NCBI RefSeq assembly: GCF_017742235.1
Contig: NZ_JAGHKQ010000001.1
Span: forward strand, 124,001 to 188,000
DNA from: Bacillus sp. 165
GTDB lineage: Bacteria > Bacillota > Bacilli > Bacillales > Bacillaceae_G
Reading direction: 5' to 3'
DNA: 64,000 nt
In this document: positions 47,104 through 55,097 of the stretch, piece by piece
Layout: each line of letters opens with the position of its first letter
Position numbering within the stretch: the first letter of the stretch is position 1
Translations under genes and position numbers: made by a program
Notes under the pieces: model-generated
Database searches by the model: none
What the model was told of the DNA's origin: nothing
The model's input: only the letters and a program-made list of their open reading frames with translations

Positions 47104-47776
47104 GTGTTAACTTTAATTGTACAATATCCATCATCTTTTCTACAACTTCTTCCTTAGAAAGGGAGGTTGTATCTAGTTCCATTGCATCCTCTGCTTTTTT
47201 TAAAGGTGCCACTTCCCGCTCAGAATCAAGCTTATCACGCGCAGCAATTTCATCTTTTAACTTTTCAAGATTAGATTCAAACCCTTTTGAAATATTCTCT
47301 ATATGACGGCGGTGTGCACGCTCTTCAACCGAAGCAAGAAGAAAAATCTTCACTTCTGCTTTAGGTAATACATGGGTTCCAATATCACGCCCATCCATCA
47401 CCACTCCGCCATTTTGTCCAAGCAACTGCTGACGTCGCACCATTTCTTCACGGACGAGACGATGCTTAGCTACGATTGACACTTGATTTGTCACTTCAGG
47501 AGTACGAATGACTTCCGTGACATCTTCCCCATTAACCAATACTGTCTGAAAGTCTTGCTCTTGCCTTAGTTCAATACTGATAGACTGCAGCAAGGCAAGC
47601 AATTGGCTTTCATTATCTAAATCTACGTCATGTTTTAAGGCTGCATAAGTCAGCGCACGATACATCGCACCCGTATCAATATATAAATATGACAGACGTT
47701 TCGCAATAATTTTGGCGACTGTGCTTTTCCCAGCAGCTGCCGGTCCGTCTATAGCGATTGAAATTTTCTTATTCAT
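47099..47776 (-). CDS. cmk: Cytidylate kinase
   Basis: Phosphorylates CMP and dCMP. The 225-aa enzyme begins [19 protein letters not shown] with the P-loop and has [10 protein letters not shown] and [12 protein letters not shown]. The ATG at 47776 follows GAGGAGGA; the open frame to 47887 crosses a long hairpin and is not coding. Confidence 0.95.
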   Translation of the reverse strand: MNKKISIAIDGPAAAGKSTVAKIIAKRLSYLYIDTGAMYRALTYAALKHDVDLDNESQLLALLQSISIELRQEQDFQTVLVNGEDVTEVIRTPEVTNQVSIVAKHRLVREEMVRRQQLLGQNGGVVMDGRDIGTHVLPKAEVKIFLLASVEERAHRRHIENISKGFESNLEKLKDEIAARDKLDSEREVAPLKKAEDAMELDTTSLSKEEVVEKMMDIVQLKLTQ

Positions 47777-47795
47777 AAAATCCTCCTCAATGCTT

Positions 47796-47837
47796 AGAAC
47801 AAGCAAAAAGCAGGTTTCCCTGCTTTTGCTTGTTCTA
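47796..47837 (-). promoter_or_regulatory. Long GNRA-capped hairpin in the cmk leader
   Basis: On the minus strand AGAACAAGCAAAAGCAGG pairs with CCTGCTTTTTGCTTGTTCT (one bulged A) around a GAAA tetraloop, about 10 nt before the cmk ribosome site. There is no T-run behind it, so it is not a plain terminator. Confidence 0.7.
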
Positions 47838-47920
47838 CCTTTTTCCCATGAAATTCTGAAACTATTGTAGCATATCCCTTGTGCCATTTAAATAATAAGA
47901 ACCAGGAAAAACTATTGGCT

Positions 47921-48094
47921 TTATTTTAATGTTTCTAATACATTGGTCACATACCCCTTTGTGACACCTTCATAATATACGACTTTAGATAAATACCCGG
48001 CAATTTCCGGTTGTGTAAGCAACGCTTGAGATAAAAGTAAAAATACGAGTTGAATAACAGCAAGTTTTATAATGATCCGCTCTGCCCTTTGCAC
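47921..48094 (-). CDS. ypfB: YpfB-like small membrane protein (DUF5359)
   Basis: A 57-codon frame beginning with GTG behind AGGAGGT; the product has one hydrophobic segment (about residues 8-27). It matches the YpfB family beside cmk in B. subtilis by position and start (MQRAERIIIKLAV). Function unknown. Confidence 0.75.
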   Translation of the reverse strand: MQRAERIIIKLAVIQLVFLLLSQALLTQPEIAGYLSKVVYYEGVTKGYVTNVLETLK

Positions 48095-48298
48095 ACCGAC
48101 TACCTCCTCGCTTCATGCTTTTTAGTATCGGACAACTGCATAATTTTATACCCGTTTATTTCCTTACTTTTTTCATTGTAGGCAGCTCTATTGCATGTTA
48201 TGGTAATAGTGTTCGGTGTTCTTTCTAACTACTCATACTCTATTTGTACACGAACATACCATTTGCACCAAAAGAACATTGGAAAGTAGGGGAATGTA

Positions 48299-49270
48299 TT
48301 GAAAAAGATTTTAATATTACACACTGGCGGTACAATCGCCATGGAAGAAGATAAAGAAACAGGCTCTGTGAAACAACAAAGAAATAATCCGCTTTTACAG
48401 CATGGAGCAAACTTATCCGCTATAGCAGAACTAGTCGTGGAAGACGTATTTCATCTACCTTCTCCCCATATGACACCAAATGAAATGATTACTCTACAGA
48501 AGCTTATTGATGAGAGAGTCGTGAGGGATGGGGTAGATGGTGTTGTCATTACACATGGTACTGACACGTTAGAAGAAACGGCCTATTTTTTAGACTTAAC
48601 TGTGCAATCTAATATCCCTGTAGTCGTAACAGGAGCTATGCGATCAAGTAACGAAATCGGAGCTGACGGACTGCACAACTTTATTTCCGCCATCCGTGTA
48701 GCTGTAAGTGAAGAAGCAAGAGGAAAAGGAGTGCTGCTCGTTTTAAATGATGAGATTCATTGCGCAAAAAATGCAACTAAAACGCATACCAGTAATGTAG
48801 CAACATTCCAAAGCCCGCAGTACGGACCAATTGGGATTGTAACAAAGCGAGGAGTTATGTTCCATCAAACCTTATTAAATCGTGATACGTATAAAATCGA
48901 TAACACAACAAAGCATGTTGTGTTATTAAAGGCTTATGCAGGTATGGATGAAATGATTTTACAGGCTATTCACAGTATACAAGTGGACGGTTTAATTATA
49001 GAGGCTCTAGGACAAGGAAATTTACCGCCAAGAACTGTACCTATTATCAAGACATTCATTGAAAAAGGGATTCCTGTTGTCCTTGTCTCACGTTGCTTTA
49101 ATGGAATCGCTGAAGATGTTTATGAATATGAAGGCGGCGGCAAACAACTAAAGGATATGGGTGTTATTTTCTCTAACGGATTGAACGGACAAAAAGCGAG
49201 AATCAAGCTTCTTGTAGCACTAGAAGTAACAAACGACCCAAATAAGCTTCATGAAATATTTATGTATTAA
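48299..49270 (+). CDS. ansA: L-asparaginase
   Basis: Hydrolyses asparagine to aspartate and ammonia. The 323-aa type I enzyme has the nucleophile motif HTGGTIAM and the second triad motif THGTDTLEET. Start is TTG at 48299 behind AGGGGA. It stands alone on the plus strand where B. subtilis has ypfA-ypeB-sleB-prsW. Confidence 0.93.
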   Translation: MKKILILHTGGTIAMEEDKETGSVKQQRNNPLLQHGANLSAIAELVVEDVFHLPSPHMTPNEMITLQKLIDERVVRDGVDGVVITHGTDTLEETAYFLDLTVQSNIPVVVTGAMRSSNEIGADGLHNFISAIRVAVSEEARGKGVLLVLNDEIHCAKNATKTHTSNVATFQSPQYGPIGIVTKRGVMFHQTLLNRDTYKIDNTTKHVVLLKAYAGMDEMILQAIHSIQVDGLIIEALGQGNLPPRTVPIIKTFIEKGIPVVLVSRCFNGIAEDVYEYEGGGKQLKDMGVIFSNGLNGQKARIKLLVALEVTNDPNKLHEIFMY

Positions 49271-49300
49271 AAAAGCCTCAATAATTTGAGGCTTTTTTAA
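49268..49300. terminator. Bidirectional terminator between ansA and ypdA
   Basis: AAAAAAGCCTCA / TGAGGCTTTTTT stem; convergent genes. Confidence 0.92.
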
Positions 49301-50274
49301 TCACGTATTGCAATAGCTTTTGCAATTTGGTCACCATGAAAACGTCCGTTCTCGATAAAAATCTCATTAGCATTATTACCGGCAGCAATGACTCCAGCAA
49401 TAAAAATCCCCTCAACATTAGTCTCCATTGTATCTGCATCATACATTGGTCTGCCAGTTTCTTTATCAATACTTACTCCCATTTCTGTTAAAAAACTATG
49501 ATCAGGATGGTAGCCTGTCATAGCAAAGACAAAGTCGTTTTTTATAGTAACCGTCTTATTTCCCACTGTATATATAACAGCTTTTTCTGTAATTTCCTTC
49601 AAATAAGAGTTAAATACCATATTGATAGTACCAGTCCGAATCAAAGCCTCGAATTCAGGCAATATCCACGGCTTAATGCTTGGAGAAAATGTAGCGCCGC
49701 GATACAAAACCGTTACACGCGCCCCAGCTTTTACAAGCTCCAAAGCAGCATCAACACTAGAATTTTTCCCTCCAATTACGACAACATCATGATCAAAATA
49801 CGGATGGGCTTCTTTAAAATAATGAGAGACCTTCTCTAGATCTTCACCCGGTATATTCATAAAATTCGGATTATCGTAGTACCCTGTAGCAACAATGATG
49901 TATTTCGCAGTATATTTCCTTTCTTTCCCCTCTGTTTGAGAACGAACGACAAAAGAACCACTACTTTGCTTCGATACACTCGTTACTGTTTCAAAAGCAT
50001 GAATGCGAAGCTTCTTTCTCTTTACAACTTCACGATAATATACCAGTGCTTGATTTCGTACTGGTTTGCGATTTTCAGTAATAAAGGCAATATCCCCTAT
50101 TTCCAATTTTTCACTTGAAGAGAAAAAGGTTTGATGCGTCGGATAATGGTAAATAGCGTTTACTATATTTCCTTTTTCAATTACCAATGCATCGATTCCG
50201 ATGTTTTGCATTGAGATAGCTGCCGCCAGTCCGCATGGACCTCCGCCAATTATAATTACTTTTTCTTCTTGCAC
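49297..50274 (-). CDS. ypdA: Bacillithiol disulfide reductase YpdA (Bdr)
   Basis: FAD- and NADPH-dependent reductase that recycles oxidised bacillithiol. The 325 aa have the FAD motif IIGGGPCGLAAA, the NADPH motif VIGGKNSSVDAALE and TGYHPDHSFL. The GTG at 50274 behind GGGAG aligns with the B. subtilis start; another GTG nine bp upstream is possible. Functionally tied to bshA/bshB1 in this window. Confidence 0.93.
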   Translation of the reverse strand: MQEEKVIIIGGGPCGLAAAISMQNIGIDALVIEKGNIVNAIYHYPTHQTFFSSSEKLEIGDIAFITENRKPVRNQALVYYREVVKRKKLRIHAFETVTSVSKQSSGSFVVRSQTEGKERKYTAKYIIVATGYYDNPNFMNIPGEDLEKVSHYFKEAHPYFDHDVVVIGGKNSSVDAALELVKAGARVTVLYRGATFSPSIKPWILPEFEALIRTGTINMVFNSYLKEITEKAVIYTVGNKTVTIKNDFVFAMTGYHPDHSFLTEMGVSIDKETGRPMYDADTMETNVEGIFIAGVIAAGNNANEIFIENGRFHGDQIAKAIAIRD

Positions 50275-50421
50275 TTGCTTCACTCCCAAGTTCCTGCTGT
50301 AATACAAACAATCATATATTCTAGATTTAAAACCTGTCAAAAAATATGTTTTTCAAAAAATAATAGACCTACTTCTTATAGTAGGCCATCATCACAATTA
50401 ATTGTATTCCATTTTTTTCAA

Positions 50422-50949
50422 TTAACGTATAGATACGTACATACGGTGTACATCGCTCAAGAACTGCTGAAATGATATGCCTTGCTGAGTTAACACATTA
50501 ATCGGATCAATTTTTCGTTTTGGATCTAATTGTTTATGAGATGCGATACTGTTTTTGGGATCTAAACCAAATCGTTGACAGAGATAGGCATGATACCATG
50601 TAAAGCGAGTGTATGCATCCCAAAAGCTTATATTTCCTCCATAGCATAACTCCACTCCTATAGCTGCACTGTTTGCATCTAACCCGTAAATTTCATTATC
50701 TGCCGGAACACTGTAACGAACGTGGTATGCCACTTCATCTAAAGGAATCATCTCTACAATTTCTTTATCATCTATAAAAGCATGTGCAGAAGACTTAGGC
50801 TGAACTTCTTCAAAGTAATTACGATTGCCCATCGCAGTGCTTCCGGGATTTCCCGTATCATGACTTACAATAAACTTTACCTTTGACAATCGTTTTCCAG
50901 GTCTAGAATTCCCAAATGAAATATAATTTCGATTAATTGGAAATCTCAT
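50422..50949 (-). CDS. N-acetylmuramoyl-L-alanine amidase, endolysin-like
   Basis: A 175-aa Amidase_2 domain and nothing else: His30 (VSHDTGNPG), Glu100 (GVELCYGG), His138 (ASHKQLDP) and Asp148 are the zinc/catalytic candidates. It cuts the bond between muramic acid and L-alanine in peptidoglycan. There is no signal peptide and no wall-binding domain, as in phage endolysins, so export would need a helper or lysis. The ATG at 50949 follows GGAGTT. It lies 83 bp after the small LexA-boxed membrane gene with no terminator between. Confidence 0.88.
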   Translation of the reverse strand: MRFPINRNYISFGNSRPGKRLSKVKFIVSHDTGNPGSTAMGNRNYFEEVQPKSSAHAFIDDKEIVEMIPLDEVAYHVRYSVPADNEIYGLDANSAAIGVELCYGGNISFWDAYTRFTWYHAYLCQRFGLDPKNSIASHKQLDPKRKIDPINVLTQQGISFQQFLSDVHRMYVSIR

Positions 50950-51032
50950 TGGTCTCAACTCCGTCAGCAGAATCAATGCCTAACATACACGTAATTATAT
51001 GTATGCATCTCTCCTGATTAGAATGAGCATTA

Positions 51033-51245
51033 TTATCCATGAAAGGTATCGAGGATGTTTGACAGCACAAAAGTAAACACCAAAATACTTAAAGAAAGCC
51101 CGTAAACTCCATAAAACCAGATGCAATCTGAACGGTTCTCCAAGCCAAAAAACATATTGACACGAGCTATCTTCTCTCGGAGCGACACACCTTTTTTCGC
51201 TTCTTTTTGGATTGTCCTCGGTACTATCAAACTATTCTGAATCAT
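51033..51245 (-). CDS. Small membrane protein, LexA-box promoter
   Basis: A 70-aa protein not recognised by me. Residues 1-40 are basic and likely cytoplasmic (SLREKIARVN); one membrane segment spans about 43-64 and the tail is very short. The ATG at 51245 follows GAGGGG; the TTG at 51272 precedes that site. Its promoter overlaps a LexA-type operator. It could be an SOS-induced division inhibitor or holin-like protein; both are inference. Confidence 0.75.
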   Translation of the reverse strand: MIQNSLIVPRTIQKEAKKGVSLREKIARVNMFFGLENRSDCIWFYGVYGLSLSILVFTFVLSNILDTFHG

Positions 51246-51294
51246 ATTATACCCCTCACCTTTTTTAATCAATTTATTCCTTATGCTTGACTAA

Positions 51295-51324
51295 ATTATA
51301 GCATGGATGCACACGTAAGAACAA
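51295..51324 (-). promoter_or_regulatory. Promoter of the small membrane protein
   Basis: Minus-strand TTGTTC (51319-51324), 18-nt spacer, TATAAT (51295-51300) with TG-n extension; about 50 nt before the ATG. The -35 lies inside the LexA-type box. Confidence 0.7.
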
Positions 51325-51330
51325 GTGTTC
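51319..51330. promoter_or_regulatory. LexA (DinR)-type operator
   Basis: GAAC-AAGT-GTTC, matching the Bacillus SOS box core GAACN4GTTC, placed on the -35 of the minus-strand promoter. Confidence 0.7.
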
Positions 51331-51343
51331 TCACCAAGAATAC

Positions 51344-51355
51344 GAACATATTTTC
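51344..51355. promoter_or_regulatory. Second, weaker LexA-type operator
   Basis: GAAC-ATAT-TTTC, one mismatch in the core, 25 bp from the first box and preceded by C as in the consensus. Confidence 0.45.
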
Positions 51356-51532
51356 TATATTCTTTTCGACAAAGTAAATTATCCGTACTACTTTTCTTTT
51401 GGCTCTGTTATAAAAGATTGTTGATTTTCTTATACAACTAAATGGCAGGATAGTTAAACAAGGAAAGCAACACCTTATTGTAGAAATAATTTAAGAGATA
51501 AATTTTTAATCAAACTAATAGGAGTGTTTGAT

Positions 51533-51736
51533 ATGAAAAGGATTTGTAATCAATGTCAAACTGAAATGATAGAAGAATGTAAAGTAACTGTTGAAGGTGA
51601 TTTGAGTGGTATTAAAATTAGTCAAAAAGGTAAGGGATTTTTCAATAATATATCAGCAAAAACAAAAGCAGCTGTATGCCCAAATTGTGGTTATGTTACT
51701 TTTTACATTGACGAGTACAAAGAATTTAAAAAGTAA
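51533..51736 (+). CDS. Small zinc-ribbon protein
   Basis: A 67-aa protein with CNQC near the N-terminus and CPNC near the C-terminus, a likely zinc ribbon; the middle is Lys/Gly-rich. ATG at 51533 follows AGGAGT. Low-GC and stand-alone with its own terminator. Likely nucleic-acid or protein binding, not known further. Confidence 0.8.
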   Translation: MKRICNQCQTEMIEECKVTVEGDLSGIKISQKGKGFFNNISAKTKAAVCPNCGYVTFYIDEYKEFKK

Positions 51737-51780
51737 ATCCTTTTGTACCTAATGCATGTTTTAGTTATATAAGAAAAAGC

Positions 51781-51812
51781 AAAGACCACCATTTTGTGGT
51801 CTATTTCTTTTA
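51781..51812 (+). terminator. Terminator of the zinc-ribbon gene
   Basis: AGACCAC / GTGGTCT stem then TTTCTTTTATTT. Confidence 0.8.
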
Positions 51813-51886
51813 TTTAAAAATCAACAATATACTTTAACAGAGCCTTTCTTTTAAAACATTCGCTACATGAAATTTTTAAAAGACAC

Positions 51887-51920
51887 TAAAAAACACGACC
51901 CTTTTCAGAATCGTGTTTTG
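51887..51920 (-). terminator. Terminator after gudB
   Basis: AAACACGA / TCGTGTTT stem with T-run on the minus strand. Confidence 0.82.
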
Positions 51921-51925
51921 CTCTT

Positions 51926-53206
51926 TTATACCCAACCGCGAAAACGGCTTGCTTCCGCCATTTTCCGAACTCCGACCATATATGCTGCAAGACGCATATC
52001 AACTTTGCGGATTTGTGCAGTATCATAAATTGCATTAAATGATTTAACCATTACTTTTTCCAGCTTTTCTTCTACTTCTTCCTCAGTCCAATAGTAGCCT
52101 TGGTTATTTTGTACCCATTCAAAGTAAGACACAGTAACACCGCCCGCACTTGCTAGTACATCTGGAACAAGAAGAATACCTCGTTCAGTCAAAATTTTTG
52201 TTGCTTCTAAAGTAGTCGGTCCATTCGCTGCCTCTACGACTATTTTAGCCTTAATATTTTCAGCATTGTCTTCTGTAATTTGGTTTTCAATCGCTGCAGG
52301 CACTAAAATATCACATTCAAGCTCCAGCAATTCTTTATTAGAAATTGTATTTTTAAACAGCTTTGTTACTGTACCAAAGCTATCGCGTCGATCTAATAAA
52401 TAATCAATATCCAAGCCGTTCGGATCGTGCAAAGCACCATAAGCATCAGAGATAGCGATAACCTTAGCACCAGCATCATGCATAAACTTTGATAAAAAGC
52501 TTCCTGCATTACCGAATCCTTGTACAACTACGCGAGCACCTTCTAAGCTAATACCACGCTTTTTCGCAGCTTCACGAATGCAAATTGTTACACCCTTGGC
52601 AGTTGCTGATTCACGACCGTGTGAACCACCAAGCACTAATGGTTTTCCTGTAATGAATCCTGGAGAATTAAATTCATCGATTCGACTGTATTCATCCATC
52701 ATCCACGCCATAATTTGAGAGTTTGTAAATACATCCGGAGCTGGAATATCTTTAGTTGGACCCACAATCTGACTAATTGCTCGAACATAACCACGGCTTA
52801 AACGCTCTAATTCACGGAAAGACATTTCACGCGGATCACAAACAATACCGCCTTTACCGCCTCCATATGGCAAATCTACAATACCACATTTTAAGCTCAT
52901 CCAAATGGACAACGCTTTCACTTCATTTTCTGTTACGTTAGGATGGAAACGGATTCCACCTTTTGTAGGACCAACTGCATCATTATGCTGAGCACGGTAG
53001 CCTGTAAATATTTTAACTGTACCATCATCCATACGAACTGGTATTTTCACAGTCATCATACGGATTGGTTCTTTTAATAATTCATATACTTCTTGAGGAT
53101 AGCCTAGCTTCTCAAGCGCTTCTTTAATAACAATTTGCGTTGGTTTTAACACATCTAAATGTTCTCTTCCTTGTTGCTTTTGATCTCCTGACTTATCGGC
53201 TACCAT
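51926..53206 (-). CDS. gudB: NAD-dependent glutamate dehydrogenase
   Basis: Hexameric GDH converting glutamate to 2-oxoglutarate and ammonia. The 426 aa have the catalytic GGGKGGI, PAPDVFTNSQIM and the nucleotide motif GFGNAGS. The active-site region reads NEVKALSIW, without the three-residue duplication that silences gudB in laboratory B. subtilis, so it should be active. The ATG at 53206 gives the family N-terminus. Confidence 0.95.
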   Translation of the reverse strand: MVADKSGDQKQQGREHLDVLKPTQIVIKEALEKLGYPQEVYELLKEPIRMMTVKIPVRMDDGTVKIFTGYRAQHNDAVGPTKGGIRFHPNVTENEVKALSIWMSLKCGIVDLPYGGGKGGIVCDPREMSFRELERLSRGYVRAISQIVGPTKDIPAPDVFTNSQIMAWMMDEYSRIDEFNSPGFITGKPLVLGGSHGRESATAKGVTICIREAAKKRGISLEGARVVVQGFGNAGSFLSKFMHDAGAKVIAISDAYGALHDPNGLDIDYLLDRRDSFGTVTKLFKNTISNKELLELECDILVPAAIENQITEDNAENIKAKIVVEAANGPTTLEATKILTERGILLVPDVLASAGGVTVSYFEWVQNNQGYYWTEEEVEEKLEKVMVKSFNAIYDTAQIRKVDMRLAAYMVGVRKMAEASRFRGWV

Positions 53207-53255
53207 GGTAAGTAAACCCCCTGTAACATTCACTTGTTTAATAATCTTCATGCCT

Positions 53256-53283
53256 AGTATACACCGTTATATCGATGATGCAA
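53256..53283 (-). promoter_or_regulatory. Promoter of gudB
   Basis: Minus-strand TTGCAT (53278-53283), 16-nt spacer, TATACT (53256-53261), leader of about 43 nt. Confidence 0.55.
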
Positions 53284-53323
53284 AGCAAAAACAAACTTTA
53301 TTTACATTTTTTAAAAACAAACT

Positions 53324-53337
53324 TGTAAACGCTTGCA
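53324..53337. promoter_or_regulatory. Catabolite-responsive element upstream of gudB
   Basis: TGTAAACGCTTGCA fits the cre consensus TGWAANCGNTNWCA with one mismatch; about 40 bp upstream of the -35. Confidence 0.6.
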
Positions 53338-53470
53338 ACATTATTATATTGCTTTTTATCTCAATCGAAAAGAAAAAAATATTATTTCTAAAAATTTTTA
53401 TATTAGGAATTTTAAGAAGATTACCTATTCATATTAATTATGTATAAAACATTAAAGTATCGAGCATAAT

Positions 53471-53502
53471 AAAAGCCTCAACTTATTAATGCTGAGGCTT
53501 TT
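53471..53502 (-). terminator. Terminator after mecB-like gene
   Basis: AAGCCTCA / TGAGGCTT stem around the stop codon, then TTTTATTAT on the minus strand. Confidence 0.75.
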
Positions 53503-54094
53503 TCTTTGCGACAAAATGATGATAAAGCTGAGTAATAGCATCTTCTCTCATTAATTCTTTTCCATATTCCATTAATCGATAAATGGTAATAGTAGCAGAA
53601 CTTCCATACTCTGCCAGTATAGCAATGAGGGTTTCATTCGATAGATTTGCCGATTCTTCATTAAGCAGTAAATAAAACCCGTTCTGGAAGGAGTACAACC
53701 TCCCGCCTATAATTCCTAGAGGATATAAATATTGTGCCAACGAAATAATATCTTCAAAGTTGGCAAACTCATACAGTATATCATCACTCTCATCGAGTGT
53801 AACCTGCATTTCGATAAACTCATCGCTGAAATCTTCTTCTAATTCCGATTCCTGATGTTCCTTAGTAACAATTACAACCATTCCTTGCGCTTGTAATGAA
53901 AATACTTCTACAGCAATAGGACCATCTGCTTCAAACCCGAGTTCCTTACTTGCTTCATTCATCATATCACGGAACAATTGCTGTACTTTAGGAGCGTTTT
54001 GCCATAAGTCCTCTTTTGTAAGTCCTCGTTCCAATAAATCATCAAATGTTAGAAAAATTTTTATTTTATTATAATTCAGACGCTCAAGCCTCAT
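53486..54094 (-). CDS. mecB: MecA-family ClpC adaptor (YpbH/MecB-like)
   Basis: A 202-aa adaptor of the MecA/NegB family, which delivers proteins to ClpC-ClpP. N-terminal MRLERLNYNKIKIFLTFDDL and C-terminal domain with LYPLGIIGGRLYSFQNGFYL are typical. The place next to gudB and ypbG identifies the YpbH paralogue; MecA itself is encoded elsewhere. Confidence 0.9.
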   Translation of the reverse strand: MRLERLNYNKIKIFLTFDDLLERGLTKEDLWQNAPKVQQLFRDMMNEASKELGFEADGPIAVEVFSLQAQGMVVIVTKEHQESELEEDFSDEFIEMQVTLDESDDILYEFANFEDIISLAQYLYPLGIIGGRLYSFQNGFYLLLNEESANLSNETLIAILAEYGSSATITIYRLMEYGKELMREDAITQLYHHFVAKKKPQH

Positions 54095-54175
54095 TTCTAA
54101 ACCTCCTTACCGTCCTGCATACCTTCAGTATATGAGAAAGAAAATAGATGGTTCTTATTGCAGAGAGTTCTTTCC

Positions 54176-55078
54176 TTAGATAACCATTCTGCTCTTAATC
54201 CATTCGTCCCATTCTTCTTTCGTATTTCCTACTAAATACTCGCTGATTGCCTGTTTTTCCTGCTCTGGCAACTCTAAAAAGCCTGCACCACCAAGACCTA
54301 CCGAAAGACAATCATATTCTTTTTGTATTCTATTTGCAAGCTTAACGGTTCCGACAATGTTTTTCTGAAGAGTACACGATAAGAAAATAAATTTTGGGCT
54401 GACCTCCCCTATAACAACATCAATATCTTTATCTGCTACACTCCCACCTAAATAAATCACTTGAAATCCTTTGCGTCTTAAATAAATCGTGAAAATCAGA
54501 AGTCCTAATTCATGGAATTCTCCCGGTCCGCATACAGCAACTATTTTCGGAAGCACTCCATTGATCGGTAAATTATGATAAATCATTCCGATACGAGAAC
54601 GTAAAAATGAGGTTGCGTAGTGCTCGTGAGCACTTGTAATAGCTTTATCCATCCAAAGTTGTCCTATTTTCACCAACACTGTCGCTAAAATATCCATCGT
54701 GACCTTATCTATAGTAAATAAACTAAATGCTTCATTTAAATACTCATGTGCTTTCACTTCATCAAATTTCAAAAGTGCATGGAGAATTGCCTCACTTAAA
54801 CTATCAGTTCGATCATCTTCACGGTCCAGTAAAAATTGATTATTCATTTGACTGCTTTCTAACAAACTGACTGCTTGGCCAATTGTAAAGCCTTCATTTA
54901 CTTTTGCTATTAACCATTTCAATATACTTACATGTTCTTCTGTATATAACCGATGACCGGCTTCATTTCGCTTTGGAGCGATAATCTGATAACGTCTCTC
55001 CCATGCTCTCAATGTTCCAGGCTGAATGCCAAGCATATTTGATATTGCTTTAATATTGTACTTCCCTTGAATCGGCAT
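54176..55078 (-). CDS. MerR/B12-binding regulator, CarH/LitR type
   Basis: A 300-aa regulator with an N-terminal MerR winged helix (about 5-75, IQPGTLRAWERRY), a helical cap and a C-terminal cobalamin-binding domain. Residues 142-153 form W-x9-EH, the upper-face signature of CarH, and EFHELG (187-192) is the B12 motif with His189 as lower ligand. CarH proteins bind adenosylcobalamin in the dark and release DNA in light. It lies 19 bp after ypbG in the same direction. Target genes are unknown; no carotenoid gene is seen here. Confidence 0.88.
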   Translation of the reverse strand: MPIQGKYNIKAISNMLGIQPGTLRAWERRYQIIAPKRNEAGHRLYTEEHVSILKWLIAKVNEGFTIGQAVSLLESSQMNNQFLLDREDDRTDSLSEAILHALLKFDEVKAHEYLNEAFSLFTIDKVTMDILATVLVKIGQLWMDKAITSAHEHYATSFLRSRIGMIYHNLPINGVLPKIVAVCGPGEFHELGLLIFTIYLRRKGFQVIYLGGSVADKDIDVVIGEVSPKFIFLSCTLQKNIVGTVKLANRIQKEYDCLSVGLGGAGFLELPEQEKQAISEYLVGNTKEEWDEWIKSRMVI

Positions 55079-55097
55079 CAATACTCCCACCTTATAA

